A stretch of 64,000 nucleotides of DNA from Pseudomonas syringae CC1557 (lineage in GTDB: Bacteria > Pseudomonadota > Gammaproteobacteria > Pseudomonadales > Pseudomonadaceae): the NCBI RefSeq assembly GCF_000452705.1, contig NZ_CP007014.1:1364001-1428000 (forward strand), given 5' to 3'. The notes under the pieces are model-generated. The model had not been told where the DNA came from. It saw only the letters and a list, made by a program, of their open reading frames with translations, and searched no databases. How positions within the stretch are numbered: position 1 is the first letter of the stretch; each line of letters starts with the position of its first letter. Positions 17,288-26,456 of this stretch are shown here, one piece after another. The position numbers were made by a program, and so were the translations under genes.

Positions 17288-18472
17288 ATGCGGCATTCCG
17301 TTGCAAACGATATCGCCACAATCAGCCGAATCAGCGCTGTGCCGGCCATTCTGCAGGTTATTACCGAATCAACCGGTCTTGGGTTTGCAGCCATCGCCCG
17401 CGTCACGGAAAGTGCGTGGACAGCCTGTGCGGTCCTGGACAACCTGAGTTTTGGTCTGAAGCCTGGTGGCGAGCTGGAGCTGACCAGCACGATCTGTCAC
17501 GAAATACGCAGTTCTCATAAGTCGGTGGTGATTGATCACGTGGCCAAGGATGCGCTGTTCTGTGAGCATCACACCCCGCGTCTGTACAATTTCCAGAGCT
17601 ACATCTCGGTACCGGTGTTTCTTACCGACGGCAGCTTCTTCGGCACTATCTGCGCACTGGACCCCAAGCCTGCCAAGCTCATCGGTACGCCTGTCCAGGC
17701 TATGATGGAGTCGTTTGCGCGTCTGCTGGCCTTGCAGATCGAGGCCGAGGAAAACATGCAGCAAGTGCAGGCTGACTTGCTGGCGGAACGCGAAGTGGCC
17801 GAGTTACGCGAGCAGTTCATTGCCGTGCTCGGGCATGACCTGCGCAATCCGCTGTTTGCCATCACTGCCAGCGCCGAGCTGTTGCAGCGGCGCATGCTGG
17901 ATGACAAGGCCGGTGAGATCGTTCAGCACATCCTGAAATCAGGCAGGCGCGCTTCCCAGCTGGTGGAAGACGTGCTCGATTTCGCCCGTGGCCGAATGGG
18001 CCATGGCATCCCGTTGAGCATCCACGACGCCGAAGGGCTGGATAAAACACTCGAGCACGTGGTGTCCGAGATACAGCGGGTTCATCCGTCCCGGGTGATC
18101 GAGTCGGATATCGGCATGCTGGAGCGCATTCGTTGCGACCACGAGCGGATCGCGCAGCTGCTTTCCAATCTGGTCTCCAACGCCATCACTCATGGTGATG
18201 ACGAAAGCCCGGTGCAGGTTGCGGCAGAGGTGCAAGGCGAGCTGTTTCTGCTCAGCGTGACCAACCAGGGTGAGCCGATACCCGAGTCGGTCCGTTCGCA
18301 GCTGTTCCTGCCTTACTCGCGCCCGGTGACCGACGAACCGCAGGCCGGGCTGGGCCTTGGCCTGTATATCGCCAACGAGATTGCTCTTGCTCATGGAGGT
18401 ACGCTAAGCGTGTGTTCAACCCGGGAGCAGGGCACGGTTTTCACGTTCAGCATGCCGTTGAAGTCAGCGTGA
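17288..18472 (+). CDS. GAF-domain sensor histidine kinase
   Basis: A 394-residue cytosolic kinase. An N-terminal GAF domain (about 15-155, ending FGTICALDPKP) leads through a short coiled coil to HisKA with His183 in VLGHDLRNPLFAITASA, then an ATPase domain with NLVSNAITHG and GLGLGLYIANE. The H-box and ATPase closely resemble those of the preceding PAS kinase, suggesting duplication and sensor swap. ATG at 17288 has ACAGGT upstream; the frame is open to 17219, but that start lies too close to the terminator. No response regulator is encoded nearby. Confidence 0.86.
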   Translation: MRHSVANDIATISRISAVPAILQVITESTGLGFAAIARVTESAWTACAVLDNLSFGLKPGGELELTSTICHEIRSSHKSVVIDHVAKDALFCEHHTPRLYNFQSYISVPVFLTDGSFFGTICALDPKPAKLIGTPVQAMMESFARLLALQIEAEENMQQVQADLLAEREVAELREQFIAVLGHDLRNPLFAITASAELLQRRMLDDKAGEIVQHILKSGRRASQLVEDVLDFARGRMGHGIPLSIHDAEGLDKTLEHVVSEIQRVHPSRVIESDIGMLERIRCDHERIAQLLSNLVSNAITHGDDESPVQVAAEVQGELFLLSVTNQGEPIPESVRSQLFLPYSRPVTDEPQAGLGLGLYIANEIALAHGGTLSVCSTREQGTVFTFSMPLKSA

Positions 18473-18623
18473 CTGTCGTTGCGAACTGCTTTTCGAACAG
18501 TAGCTGACCATTCTTGTTACAAACTCTCGCACCGCTTTTCTTGCTCATCGAGATTGCCCGGTCGAACCTGCAAGCTCATCTGCCATCAAACAGCCGAGTC
18601 TTCACCGTTCCGCAGAGGTAGTG

Positions 18624-18944
18624 ATGAACAGTTTTGTGCGCAATATCGCCTGGATCGTGCTTGGTGTGTCGGCGAGTGTCAGTTTCGTCCAGGCGCAAAC
18701 CCTGCCGAACAGCACGCTCGACAGGGGGGCCAGCAGCAATCCTTATAACAGTCCGATCCGTCGGGCCAACCCCAATAGCCGTCAGGGGACCGAACCCAAT
18801 ACACCTCCTACTCGCGCGCCGAACATTGCGCCGCCGGTACGCAAGCCCACTCTGGAAAACGGTGGCATCGGTAACGGTTATCCAGCGCGCCAGACACCTT
18901 CTCGTCCTTCGACGCCCTCGACTTCGCCCCAGCGTGGCAACTGA
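18624..18944 (+). CDS. Small exported Pro/Asn/Arg-rich protein
   Basis: A 106-residue protein with a signal peptide (about residues 1-24, SASVSFVQAQ) and a low-complexity mature part rich in Pro, Asn, Arg, Thr and Ser, containing repeated NP and PT steps. No domain, lipobox or membrane anchor is seen. AGAGGT lies five bases before the ATG. It sits alone between the GAF kinase and the sugar dehydrogenase. Probably a periplasmic or surface protein; function unknown. Confidence 0.65.
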   Translation: MNSFVRNIAWIVLGVSASVSFVQAQTLPNSTLDRGASSNPYNSPIRRANPNSRQGTEPNTPPTRAPNIAPPVRKPTLENGGIGNGYPARQTPSRPSTPSTSPQRGN

Positions 18945-19006
18945 ATTGTCAAATCTGCGTGCTCCTCACCAGGCGGCATGCCCACCTAATGCATAAGGAA
19001 TCGCCC

Positions 19007-20170
19007 ATGTTGAGAAAAACCCTGATCGCGACATTGTGTACTGCGGCCATCCTGAGCCTGCCGTTGACTGCCGGTGCTGCTACAGAGAACTACAAGAGCG
19101 AACTGGGCACAGTGACTGTCAGCCAAGTGGCTGGTGGCTTGAATCATCCATGGGCAGTGGCCTTTCTGCCCGACAGACAAGGCATGCTGGTCACCGAGCG
19201 TTCCGGCAATCTGCGCCTGGTGACGGCCGACGGTAAACTGTCAGCGCCGCTCTCAGGCGTGCCGGAAGTCTGGGCACAGAAGCAAGGCGGCCTGCTCGAC
19301 GTCGTGCTGTCTCCGGACTTCGCCAAAGACCGAATGGTTTATCTGACCTATTCCGAAGGCAACGGCAAAACCGCTGCAGAGGGCGACAAGGCTGGCACCG
19401 CGGCCGGACGAGGTCGTCTGTCTGCCGACATGACGAAACTGGAAGGCTTCGAAAAGATCTTCACCCAGGAACCGAAACTGTCAGTCGGCAACCACTTTGG
19501 CGCACGATTGGTCTTTGACCGTGACGGTTACTTGTTCATCACGTTGGGCGAGAACAATAACCGGCCGACTGCTCAGGACCTGGACAAACTGCAGGGCAAG
19601 GTGGTGAGGCTCAACGCCGACGGTGGCGTACCTCAAGACAACCCTTTTGTAGGGCAGAAAAATGTACGTCCGGAAATCTGGTCCTACGGTCATCGCAACC
19701 CGCAGGGCGCAACGCTCAATCCGTGGACGGGTACGTTGTGGCTTGACGAGCACGGTCCCAAGGGCGGTGATGAAGTGAATATCGTCGAGCGCGGGCAGAA
19801 CTATGGCTGGCCGATTGCTACCCACGGCATCGACTACTCGGGTGCGCCGATCTCCGAGGCCAAAGGCAAGTTCGTAGAGGGCACTAAAGTGCCATTTCAG
19901 GTCTGGGAGCAATCACCGGGCGTCAGCGGCATGGCATTTTATGATCACAGCCAGTTCAAGGCGTGGGATCACAGTCTGTTCATTGGCGCGTTGGCAACTG
20001 AAGAGTTGATTCGCCTGCAGTTCGACGGCGACAAGATTGTCCATGAAGAGCGTCTGTTGAAAGACATGAAGCAGCGCATACGCGATGTTCGACAAGGGCC
20101 AGATGGGTATCTGTACCTGCTGACCGATGATGACGATGGAAGTGTTTTGAAAGTAGGTTTGGCCAAATAA
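19007..20170 (+). CDS. Periplasmic PQQ-dependent aldose (sugar) dehydrogenase
   Basis: A 387-residue protein with a signal peptide (to about residue 25, TAGAA) and the six-bladed propeller of soluble glucose/aldose dehydrogenases (E. coli YliI type). Typical pieces are LNHPWAVAFLPD, TERSGNLRLV, GGLLDVVLSPDF, YGHRNPQGATLNP, LWLDEHGPKGGDE and NYGWP. These enzymes oxidise sugars in the periplasm with PQQ and calcium. AAGGAA precedes the chosen ATG; the upstream frame extension adds 16 non-signal residues. It ends in a strong bidirectional terminator. Confidence 0.88.
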   Translation: MLRKTLIATLCTAAILSLPLTAGAATENYKSELGTVTVSQVAGGLNHPWAVAFLPDRQGMLVTERSGNLRLVTADGKLSAPLSGVPEVWAQKQGGLLDVVLSPDFAKDRMVYLTYSEGNGKTAAEGDKAGTAAGRGRLSADMTKLEGFEKIFTQEPKLSVGNHFGARLVFDRDGYLFITLGENNNRPTAQDLDKLQGKVVRLNADGGVPQDNPFVGQKNVRPEIWSYGHRNPQGATLNPWTGTLWLDEHGPKGGDEVNIVERGQNYGWPIATHGIDYSGAPISEAKGKFVEGTKVPFQVWEQSPGVSGMAFYDHSQFKAWDHSLFIGALATEELIRLQFDGDKIVHEERLLKDMKQRIRDVRQGPDGYLYLLTDDDDGSVLKVGLAK

Positions 20171-20191
20171 CGACGTTTCAATAGTATAAAT

Positions 20192-20225
20192 AAGAAAATT
20201 CCCACAATAGAGTGGGAATTTTCTT
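20192..20225. terminator. Bidirectional terminator between convergent genes
   Basis: Perfect 14-bp stem AAGAAAATTCCCAC/GTGGGAATTTTCTT with a six-base loop. T-rich arms on both strands let it serve the sugar dehydrogenase (+) and the PepSY gene (-). Confidence 0.88.
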
Positions 20226-20253
20226 TATGGCTTTGAGGCGTCAAGTGACGGGA

Positions 20254-20565
20254 TCAATTGTCCTTGGCGTCACGCACGACTTCACCGCTCTTGGCATCAA
20301 CGTCGTAGTTCCACTCGGTATTGTCCTTGGTGTTTTTCAATTCAATCTGATAGACGAGACGACCGGCCTTGTCCTTTTCCAGTTCTGTGTCACTGATCGT
20401 GAAGCCAGGGTGCTTGGCCAGCGCCTGCTTGTTGAACTGTTCAAAGTCGCCAACGGTGCCAGCCTTGTGCAAGCGAACGACTTCATCAGGGCCGATATCG
20501 GCCTGGGCAACACCGGCAGCAGCGGTCAGGGCAACGGCAGCGAAGAGGGCAGGTATAAGTTTCAT
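20254..20565 (-). CDS. PepSY-domain periplasmic protein
   Basis: A 103-residue protein with a clear signal peptide ending AGVAQA (residue 22) and one PepSY domain: HPGFTISDTELEKDKAGRLV then YQIELKN and WNYDVDAKSGEVVRD. PepSY domains often inhibit proteases or sense envelope state. AAGGAA lies five bases before the ATG; the 13-residue upstream extension is unlikely. It is divergent from the TonB receptor gene and shares the terminator with the sugar dehydrogenase. The role is not known. Confidence 0.88.
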   Translation of the reverse strand: MKLIPALFAAVALTAAAGVAQADIGPDEVVRLHKAGTVGDFEQFNKQALAKHPGFTISDTELEKDKAGRLVYQIELKNTKDNTEWNYDVDAKSGEVVRDAKDN

Positions 20566-20607
20566 GACAGTTCCTTTCTGATTGATCTGTTCTAATGGAT
20601 ACATGAC

Positions 20608-20630
20608 ACGCTGATAGGTTCAGCGTTTTT
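20608..20630 (+). terminator. Terminator-like hairpin inside a divergent spacer
   Basis: Stem ACGCTGA/TCAGCGT, five-base loop, then a run of five T on the plus strand. No plus-strand gene ends here, so it could end a short RNA or act in the leader of the TonB receptor gene. Confidence 0.5.
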
Positions 20631-20862
20631 GTTGACGTCAGATTAGCCATGCATACTTAATTCACGCTTAATTATCCTCACTCGTGTTTCGTCTCTGTCG
20701 AGTACCTATTGCCTGTTTCCCACGTAACGTTTTCCAGCGCCATATGTTTACCGCCAGCGTGTCATGCAAGGCTTGAAAAAAACCACCGTTGAACGTAAAA
20801 GGTGGCCCCCTGCCGGAAGGTGCGTTGCGTCTGCCCAGGCCAGTCCTTCCGGAGTCAGATCA

Positions 20863-23037
20863 ATGAGTACACCCTGCCGACCTGCCATGCGATTCGCCCG
20901 GCGTCTGTTGCCCTTGGGCATGGCCGTAGCCTCGCCTCTGCTGGCCGCCGAGGTAGTGAATCTGGAGGCGGTCAATGTGAATGGGCTCAGCGATCAGGAC
21001 AGCGCCGCTGATTACCAGGCGACGCGCGCATCGATTACCGGGTTTGATCAGGCTTCGCTGCTGGACACACCGGCTTCGGTTTCTGTCTTTACCGAAGCGT
21101 TGATCAAGGACCGCCAGGCCAGGCTGCTGAGCGATGTGCTGCGTAACGATGCCTCGGTCGGTGACGGTTATGCGCCGGTGGGCTACTACGAAAATTTTGT
21201 GGTGCGCGGGTTTTCCCTGAACGCGGCCAACAGCTATCGCATCAACGGCCGAAGCATTGCCGGTGAGCAGAACGTGGCGCTGGAAAACAAACAGCAGGTC
21301 GAGTTGCTCAAGGGTCTGTCTGGCCTGCAGAGCGGCGTTTCAGAGCCTGGCGGCGTGATCAACTATCAGACCAAGCGGGCGCAGGATGTTCGCTCGGTCA
21401 CGGTGTCCACCAATGAACAAGGTGCGCGCTACCTGGCGACCGACATCGGCGGCTGGTTCGGCAGCGAGCAACAGTTCGGACTGCGCGCCAACCTGGCTCA
21501 TGAAGATATTCGCTCGTACGTGCAGCATGCTGATGGACAGCGTGACTTCGCGTCATTGGCGTTCGACTGGAACATTAGCGAGCGTGCCTTGCTGCAACTC
21601 GACGTCGAATACCAGACCCAGGAGCAGCGCTCGGTGCCGGGCTACCAACTGCTAGGTGGTACGACGTTGCCCCATGATGCCTCGCCGCGCAAGCTGCTGG
21701 GTTATCAGCACTGGTCCAACCCGGTCGGGATCGATTCGCTGAACATGAGCGGTCGCTTCGAATACCGGTTCAGCGATAGCTGGAAGGGTAGCCTCAGTGC
21801 ATCGCGGAGCAGGGTGGTGATTGATGACTACAGCGCGTTCGCCTGGGGCTGCTACGGTTCGGCCAGCTGCGCGGCTGAGGCGGTGCCCAATCACTTCAGC
21901 ACCGAGGGCGGCTACGATATCTATGACTTCCGTAGCCCGGACGACACGCGTCGCAATGACGAAGTCGAGGCCGCGATGTCCGGCACGTTCACTACCGGTC
22001 CGCTCGAACATGAACTGACCTATGGCGCCAGTGCTTACCGGCGCACGGTAGACACGCGCGGCACCTTCAACGAGTTCGTCGGTTCGGGCAACATCAACGA
22101 GTCGCCTGAAACCATTGCACCTTCCAGCCTCGCTCTGCCGCACACTGAGCGGCGTCTGGACAGCCGCCAGTACGGACTGTTTGTCACTGACAGAATAAGC
22201 TTTAACGAACACTGGCAGACCGTGCTGGGCGGCCGTCAGGTGCGACTTGACGAGCAGGCGTTCACCGAGGACGGCAGCGATGCCCGGCATACCGAACGTT
22301 CGGTCTTTCTGCCTCAGGCGGCGTTGATCTACAAGCCGGTGGACAACGTTTCGCTCTACACCAGCTACAGCAAGGGCCTGTCATTGGGCGGGACTGCCGC
22401 CTGGTTCACCAGCAATGCCAGCGAAATCCTCGCGCCCACTGTGTCCAGGCAGTTGGAGGCTGGCATCAAATACGACTGGCGGCGCCTGAGCCTGACAGCT
22501 GCGCTGTTTCAGGCCCGCCAGGCTTATCAGTATTCCAGGCCCAACGACGACGGCACTTTTACGTATGTTCAGCAGGGAGAGCAGAAAAATACCGGGCTCG
22601 AACTGGGTGCCAGTGGCCGTGTGACCGAACGTCTGCAGATATCGGCCAGCGCGGCGGCAATCCGCGCACGCGTTGAAGGCAGTGGCACCGAGACCTATGA
22701 AGGCCATCAGGCGCTCAACGTGCCCAAATACCGTGCCGCCTTGCAAGCCGATTACAGCTTGCCGATCCACGGCCTGGCGCTGCTGGGAGGCGTGCAATAC
22801 AGCGCAAGCAAATACGCCGACCGCACAGGGACGGTGCAGGTCAATGACTATGCGCTGTTCAACGTCGGCAGCCGCTACAGCACCAAAGTGAGCGGTTACG
22901 ACACCGTTCTGCGACTGACCGTGGATAATCTGCTCGACAAGCGCTATTGGCGAGATGCCGGCGAATACCTGGGTGATGATTACCTGTTCATGGGCGCACC
23001 GAGAACGGCGAGAGTGTCGGCCACCGTCAGTTTTTGA
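20863..23037 (+). CDS. TonB-dependent siderophore receptor
   Basis: A 724-residue outer-membrane receptor. A signal peptide ends near residue 28 (SPLLAAE). The plug domain contains LLDTPASVSVFTEALIKDRQ, NFVVRGFSLN and VELLKGLSGLQSGVSEPGGVIN, then a 22-strand barrel ending RTARVSATVSF with the terminal Phe. There is no extra N-terminal signalling domain, so no cell-surface signalling is expected. GGAG lies eight bases before the chosen ATG. No siderophore biosynthesis, sigma factor or Fur box was recognised nearby. The ligand is unknown; a xenosiderophore is likely by family habit. Confidence 0.9.
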   Translation: MSTPCRPAMRFARRLLPLGMAVASPLLAAEVVNLEAVNVNGLSDQDSAADYQATRASITGFDQASLLDTPASVSVFTEALIKDRQARLLSDVLRNDASVGDGYAPVGYYENFVVRGFSLNAANSYRINGRSIAGEQNVALENKQQVELLKGLSGLQSGVSEPGGVINYQTKRAQDVRSVTVSTNEQGARYLATDIGGWFGSEQQFGLRANLAHEDIRSYVQHADGQRDFASLAFDWNISERALLQLDVEYQTQEQRSVPGYQLLGGTTLPHDASPRKLLGYQHWSNPVGIDSLNMSGRFEYRFSDSWKGSLSASRSRVVIDDYSAFAWGCYGSASCAAEAVPNHFSTEGGYDIYDFRSPDDTRRNDEVEAAMSGTFTTGPLEHELTYGASAYRRTVDTRGTFNEFVGSGNINESPETIAPSSLALPHTERRLDSRQYGLFVTDRISFNEHWQTVLGGRQVRLDEQAFTEDGSDARHTERSVFLPQAALIYKPVDNVSLYTSYSKGLSLGGTAAWFTSNASEILAPTVSRQLEAGIKYDWRRLSLTAALFQARQAYQYSRPNDDGTFTYVQQGEQKNTGLELGASGRVTERLQISASAAAIRARVEGSGTETYEGHQALNVPKYRAALQADYSLPIHGLALLGGVQYSASKYADRTGTVQVNDYALFNVGSRYSTKVSGYDTVLRLTVDNLLDKRYWRDAGEYLGDDYLFMGAPRTARVSATVSF

Positions 23038-23076
23038 GGTGATGGGCAGGCTGCCAGCTTGTTCGAATACCGTTCA

Positions 23077-23091
23077 CGACGCTCTGCGTCG
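23077..23091. repeat. Palindromic intergenic repeat CGACGCTCTGCGTCG
   Basis: One isolated copy of the GACGCTCTGCGTC palindrome, 40 bases after the TonB receptor gene. The same core is found at 48033-48159 and 58070-58086. Confidence 0.7.
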
Positions 23092-23316
23092 CAATGGACG
23101 CGGAGGGGCCTGAACGGCATGCCGACGCGAAGTTGCACGCGAGTCAGTTGACCTTACACAGACCCGTAATCGTTCTACGTAAAATGGCAGCTTTCAACGC
23201 CTGACATCCTTGCGCAGGCTTCAGTCTCCTTATCAGTACGCCTCCAAGCTTTGTTATTCTTCGCGCCCTGCGAGCGCAGGGTGTTCTTTTCAGCCATGTT
23301 TCGGATGCTTCACTTC

Positions 23317-24609
23317 ATGACGGCCATCGTACATCCCACTCCCCAGCCTTTCAGCAAAACCGATTACAAGACCTTGAGCCTTGCGGCGCTGGGTGGGGCA
23401 CTGGAAATCTACGATTTCATCATTTTCGTGTTCTTCGCCCTGACCCTCAGCCAGCTGTTCTTTCCACCGGATATGCCCGAATGGCTGCGCCTCCTGCAAA
23501 GCTTCGGCATCTTTGTCACCGGCTACCTGGCACGTCCGTTGGGCGGGATCCTGATGGCGCATTTTGCCGACCGACAGGGACGAAAGCGCGTGTTCAGCCT
23601 CAGTATCCTGATGATGGCGCTGCCTTGCCTGCTGATTGGCGTGATGCCCACCTACGCGACGATCGGTTATTGGGCACCGCTGGTGCTGTTGGCGCTGCGC
23701 ATTCTGCAAGGCGCTGCCGTGGGCGGTGAAGTGCCAAGTGCATGGGTATTCGTGGCCGAGCACGCGCCCGAAGGCCATCGGGGCTATGCACTGGGTGTTT
23801 TGCAAGCGGGCCTGACGTTCGGTTACCTGTTAGGTGCGCTGACCGCCGCCTGGCTGGCGCGGGTCTTCAGCCCGGCGGAGATTCTCGATTGGGCATGGCG
23901 CATCCCGTTTTTACTCGGCGGTGTATTCGGCGTAGTCGGTGTCTGGCTGCGCCGCTGGCTTAGCGAAACGCCGGTTTTTATCGCCTTGCACGCCCAACGT
24001 GAAAATCAGCCCGGCTTGCCGCTTGGCCACGTGTTGCGTGATCATCGGCCATCCCTGCTGCCCGCTGCACTGCTGACGTTCGTACTGACCTCCGCTGTGG
24101 TGGTGCTGGTGGTGATTACCCCGACCGTCATGCAACAGCGTTTTGCTATCAGCGCGAGCCACACCTTTGCGTTGAGCGCTGTGGGGATCGTGTTCCTCAA
24201 CATCGGTTGTGTGCTGGCGGGCAGGCTTGTCGACCGGATTGGCGCATGGCGCGCTGCGGTGATCTACAGCCTGCTGATGCCAATGGGTATTGGCGTGCTA
24301 TACGCCAGCCTCATCAATCATTGGCTGCCCCTTGGCGTGGCCTATGCAATTGCCGGCATGGCGTGTGGAATCGTCGGCGTGGTGCCTTCAATAATGATCG
24401 GGCTGTTCCCGGCAGGCATCCGCGTCACGGGGATCTCTGTTACCTACAACATTGCCTATGCGCTCTGGGCAAGTACCACCCCGCTGATGCTGATCGTGCT
24501 GATGCCGTGGAATGTCTGGGTCTGCGTGCTGTACAGCCTGATCATGGGTATTTTGGGATTAATCACCGCCACCGTATACGGCAGACGCCGAAATATAAAG
24601 GCTGTGTAG
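23317..24609 (+). CDS. MFS transporter, metabolite:H+ symporter (MHS) type
   Basis: A 430-residue protein with 12 membrane helices. It has the MHS/ProP-like start LGGALEIYDFIIFVFFALTL, motif A HFADRQGRKRVF (about residue 82) and ILQGAAVGGEVPSAWVFVAEH in helix 5. These symporters take up organic acids, proline or betaine with protons. The ribosome site before the chosen ATG is weak; the frame is open 22 residues upstream, so the start is tentative. The substrate cannot be fixed. It stands alone between the TonB receptor and an AT-rich spacer. Confidence 0.85.
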   Translation: MTAIVHPTPQPFSKTDYKTLSLAALGGALEIYDFIIFVFFALTLSQLFFPPDMPEWLRLLQSFGIFVTGYLARPLGGILMAHFADRQGRKRVFSLSILMMALPCLLIGVMPTYATIGYWAPLVLLALRILQGAAVGGEVPSAWVFVAEHAPEGHRGYALGVLQAGLTFGYLLGALTAAWLARVFSPAEILDWAWRIPFLLGGVFGVVGVWLRRWLSETPVFIALHAQRENQPGLPLGHVLRDHRPSLLPAALLTFVLTSAVVVLVVITPTVMQQRFAISASHTFALSAVGIVFLNIGCVLAGRLVDRIGAWRAAVIYSLLMPMGIGVLYASLINHWLPLGVAYAIAGMACGIVGVVPSIMIGLFPAGIRVTGISVTYNIAYALWASTTPLMLIVLMPWNVWVCVLYSLIMGILGLITATVYGRRRNIKAV

Positions 24610-25028
24610 CAAAGATCCTGAAAAAGTTCCGCAAGCCTGTGAGCGTAATTGTAACAGCTGATTGTAATTCTCATTGCGCAAGTTTATCTTACGCTTGCCG
24701 GTACATACGCCACCTTTAATTATTCTGCTTTGGGGCGCGCTCTAAACATTGTGCCTGCTCACGTCTTGCTGTGGGAATAACAAATAAAATAGTGAGGAGT
24801 TTTCCGGATTTCGTGTAGGAATTTTCCTCATATTAGACTTTTTTGAGTGGTTTTATTGCTGATCAGGGTAATTGCTGTAGTACGTCATGGAGAGATAGTC
24901 CGGTCATGGAGAACGCAAACCTAAATAAAAAGATCTCCGTGCCGATTTACTCTTTGAGCCATGGGCGGCAAGTGTAGGAACAATCTTACAAACTGTCTTT
25001 GGGCAAAACGCTGGCAAGAGGGAATATC
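24610..25028. other. AT-rich spacer upstream of the LuxR-type gene
   Basis: About 420 bases, clearly richer in A/T than the neighbours. TGATTGTAATTCTCATTGCG (24659-24678) resembles half of a Fur site. Imperfect arms TGAGGAGTTTTCC/GGAATTTTCCTCA lie near 24794-24831. No frame of note was seen. The promoter of the LuxR-type gene must lie on the right. Confidence 0.45.
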
Positions 25029-25277
25029 ATGTGGGTGACGATCAGGGAACAAGACGTTCTAGGCCTGTTGCTGCAGGGCTGCACGAACAAGGAAATCGCC
25101 AAACAGCTCAGCATCAGTGGCTATACAGTGCGCGATCATGTGTCTTCGCTGCTCAGAAAAAATCAGGTCAGGACGCGTGCGGAGCTCATGGCCCGTTGCG
25201 TATCGTTACTGATGCCAATGAAAAATACGCTACCCCCTACATCTGTCGGATTGTGCAATGAGCGTGTTCATACATAA
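25029..25277 (+). CDS. Stand-alone LuxR-type helix-turn-helix protein
   Basis: An 82-residue protein that is almost only a LuxR/GerE DNA-binding domain: TIREQDVLGLLLQGCTNKEIAKQLSISGYTVRDHVSSLLRK, with the canonical Glu, Gly, Ile and Val positions. It lacks an autoinducer or receiver domain, and no upstream frame supplies one. AGAGGGA lies before the ATG at 25029. The C-terminal 25 residues are not conserved in type. It probably regulates the neighbouring unknown genes; the mode of control is unknown. Codon and base use are more AT-rich than the surrounding core genes. Confidence 0.82.
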   Translation: MWVTIREQDVLGLLLQGCTNKEIAKQLSISGYTVRDHVSSLLRKNQVRTRAELMARCVSLLMPMKNTLPPTSVGLCNERVHT

Positions 25278-25427
25278 TGTGTCTTGAGATAAAGGTTATT
25301 TGTTAGCACGTTCGGTATTACTGATCACTGTCAGACAGCTCTATAAAAAAGCATGTTGCTTCCTGATCGTTGCAGGGGACGGCTCCTGTCTGGCCGCCTG
25401 TACAGAGGGATGTGTGCAAAACATATA

Positions 25428-25435
25428 AACAATAA
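25428..25435 (+). promoter_or_regulatory. Candidate Crc/Hfq (CA) motif in leader
   Basis: AACAATAA fits the AAnAAnAA catabolite-activity motif and directly touches the AAAGGAG ribosome site of the gene at 25448. This is where Crc/Hfq blocks translation in Pseudomonas. Confidence 0.45.
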
Positions 25436-25447
25436 AAGGAGTCACTC

Positions 25448-26167
25448 ATGACTGTTTGTTTTCGTCGGAGCGAATCAGAACTCGTTCAGCCATTACAACT
25501 GGACCCGCACCGATCCGGCTTGAATCTGACCACAGATTTTCACCAGTTGGCGACACGACAGTCCGCGCTCTCTGTTCCTCAACTGGCTGAGCAGCAGGCA
25601 ACGCTATCAGGCCCTGCGGGTCTGTTTGCGAAGCTCGCCCGTCAGGTCCGCTCGTATGGGCGTCAGGCACCTTTGTTTGAAGACCTGGAATGCTTGCACG
25701 GACGCAAGCGTCTCGCCCTCGCCGAACGTGCGGTTCAGTGTGTACTGGGTTTGCATTGCCGCCGACCCCTCGCAGAAAACCCGTTCAAAAACATGTTGCG
25801 TGAAGAACTGTGCTGCATCGTGTTCGATGACAGCTCGATACATACCCTGGTTGAGCGATACGCAGCCCGCGAGGCACTAAGGCTTCGTGACAGCGAGTAT
25901 TTCGTCAAGCTGATCGCCACTACACGGGAAACCGTCGAGCGCCGGATCGTCTTCCATGGCTTGCTGGAACACTTTGACAGGCTCTTGCCGATCGAAAAAA
26001 GTGTTTACCCGCTTAACTATCGGGCTGCCCAACAAGCGTACCTTGATCACGAGGAAATACTCTACGGCAAACTGATAATGCAACAGCCCATTGGCGCTTT
26101 GCTGGAAAAGCATACGCCGGAGTGGCTGTTGAATAATCTGTCTTCTTTTGAGCTTTCTATTGATTGA
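25448..26167 (+). CDS. Unrecognised alpha-helical protein next to LuxR-type HTH gene
   Basis: A 239-residue soluble protein, predicted mostly helical and rich in Leu, Arg and Glu. No signal peptide, membrane segment or catalytic motif was recognised. The C-terminal half has the spaced His/Asp/Glu pattern SIHTLVERYAAREAL ... FHGLLEHFDRLL ... YLDHEEILYGKLIMQQP, faintly like the FCD ligand domain of GntR regulators, but no DNA-binding domain precedes it. AAGGAG is seven bases before the ATG. It follows the LuxR-type gene by 170 bases, so the two may form a split sensor and DNA-binding pair; this is speculation. Confidence 0.6.
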   Translation: MTVCFRRSESELVQPLQLDPHRSGLNLTTDFHQLATRQSALSVPQLAEQQATLSGPAGLFAKLARQVRSYGRQAPLFEDLECLHGRKRLALAERAVQCVLGLHCRRPLAENPFKNMLREELCCIVFDDSSIHTLVERYAAREALRLRDSEYFVKLIATTRETVERRIVFHGLLEHFDRLLPIEKSVYPLNYRAAQQAYLDHEEILYGKLIMQQPIGALLEKHTPEWLLNNLSSFELSID

Positions 26168-26411
26168 GAGCGTGCATTGGATGGCGGTGGTGCCGCATGA
26201 GTCGAATGTTCGATAGGCAGCAGCATCAATTAAATACTCTGTATCAGGCTTGGTTGTGTCTGTGGGCATTACTTGGCTATTTCGATTTTTCAGTGAATTA
26301 TTTAAATGAGCAGCGACGAGATGGATGTGCAATGCCGAAAACGAGCATTGGCAATATAAGCTTCCATACCATCGAAACAGCCATCTTTCATTTAACGTAT
26401 TGATTGTCACT

Positions 26412-26432
26412 CCCTGGCGATGATCGTCAGGG
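26412..26432 (+). terminator. Possible terminator hairpin
   Basis: Stem CCCTGGCG/CGTCAGGG with one G-U pair and a five-base loop, between two same-strand genes. The poor T-tract makes it tentative. Confidence 0.35.
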
Positions 26433-26456
26433 ATCTTATGGGCAGGAGCCAACGTT

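Noticed and set aside
24659..24678. Fur-box-like sequence
   Set aside because: Only one half matches well, and the nearby genes are not clear iron genes; kept only as a remark.
26164..26403. Short plus-strand frame of 79 codons
   Set aside because: No ribosome site, odd Trp/Cys-rich composition and overlap with the end of the preceding gene.
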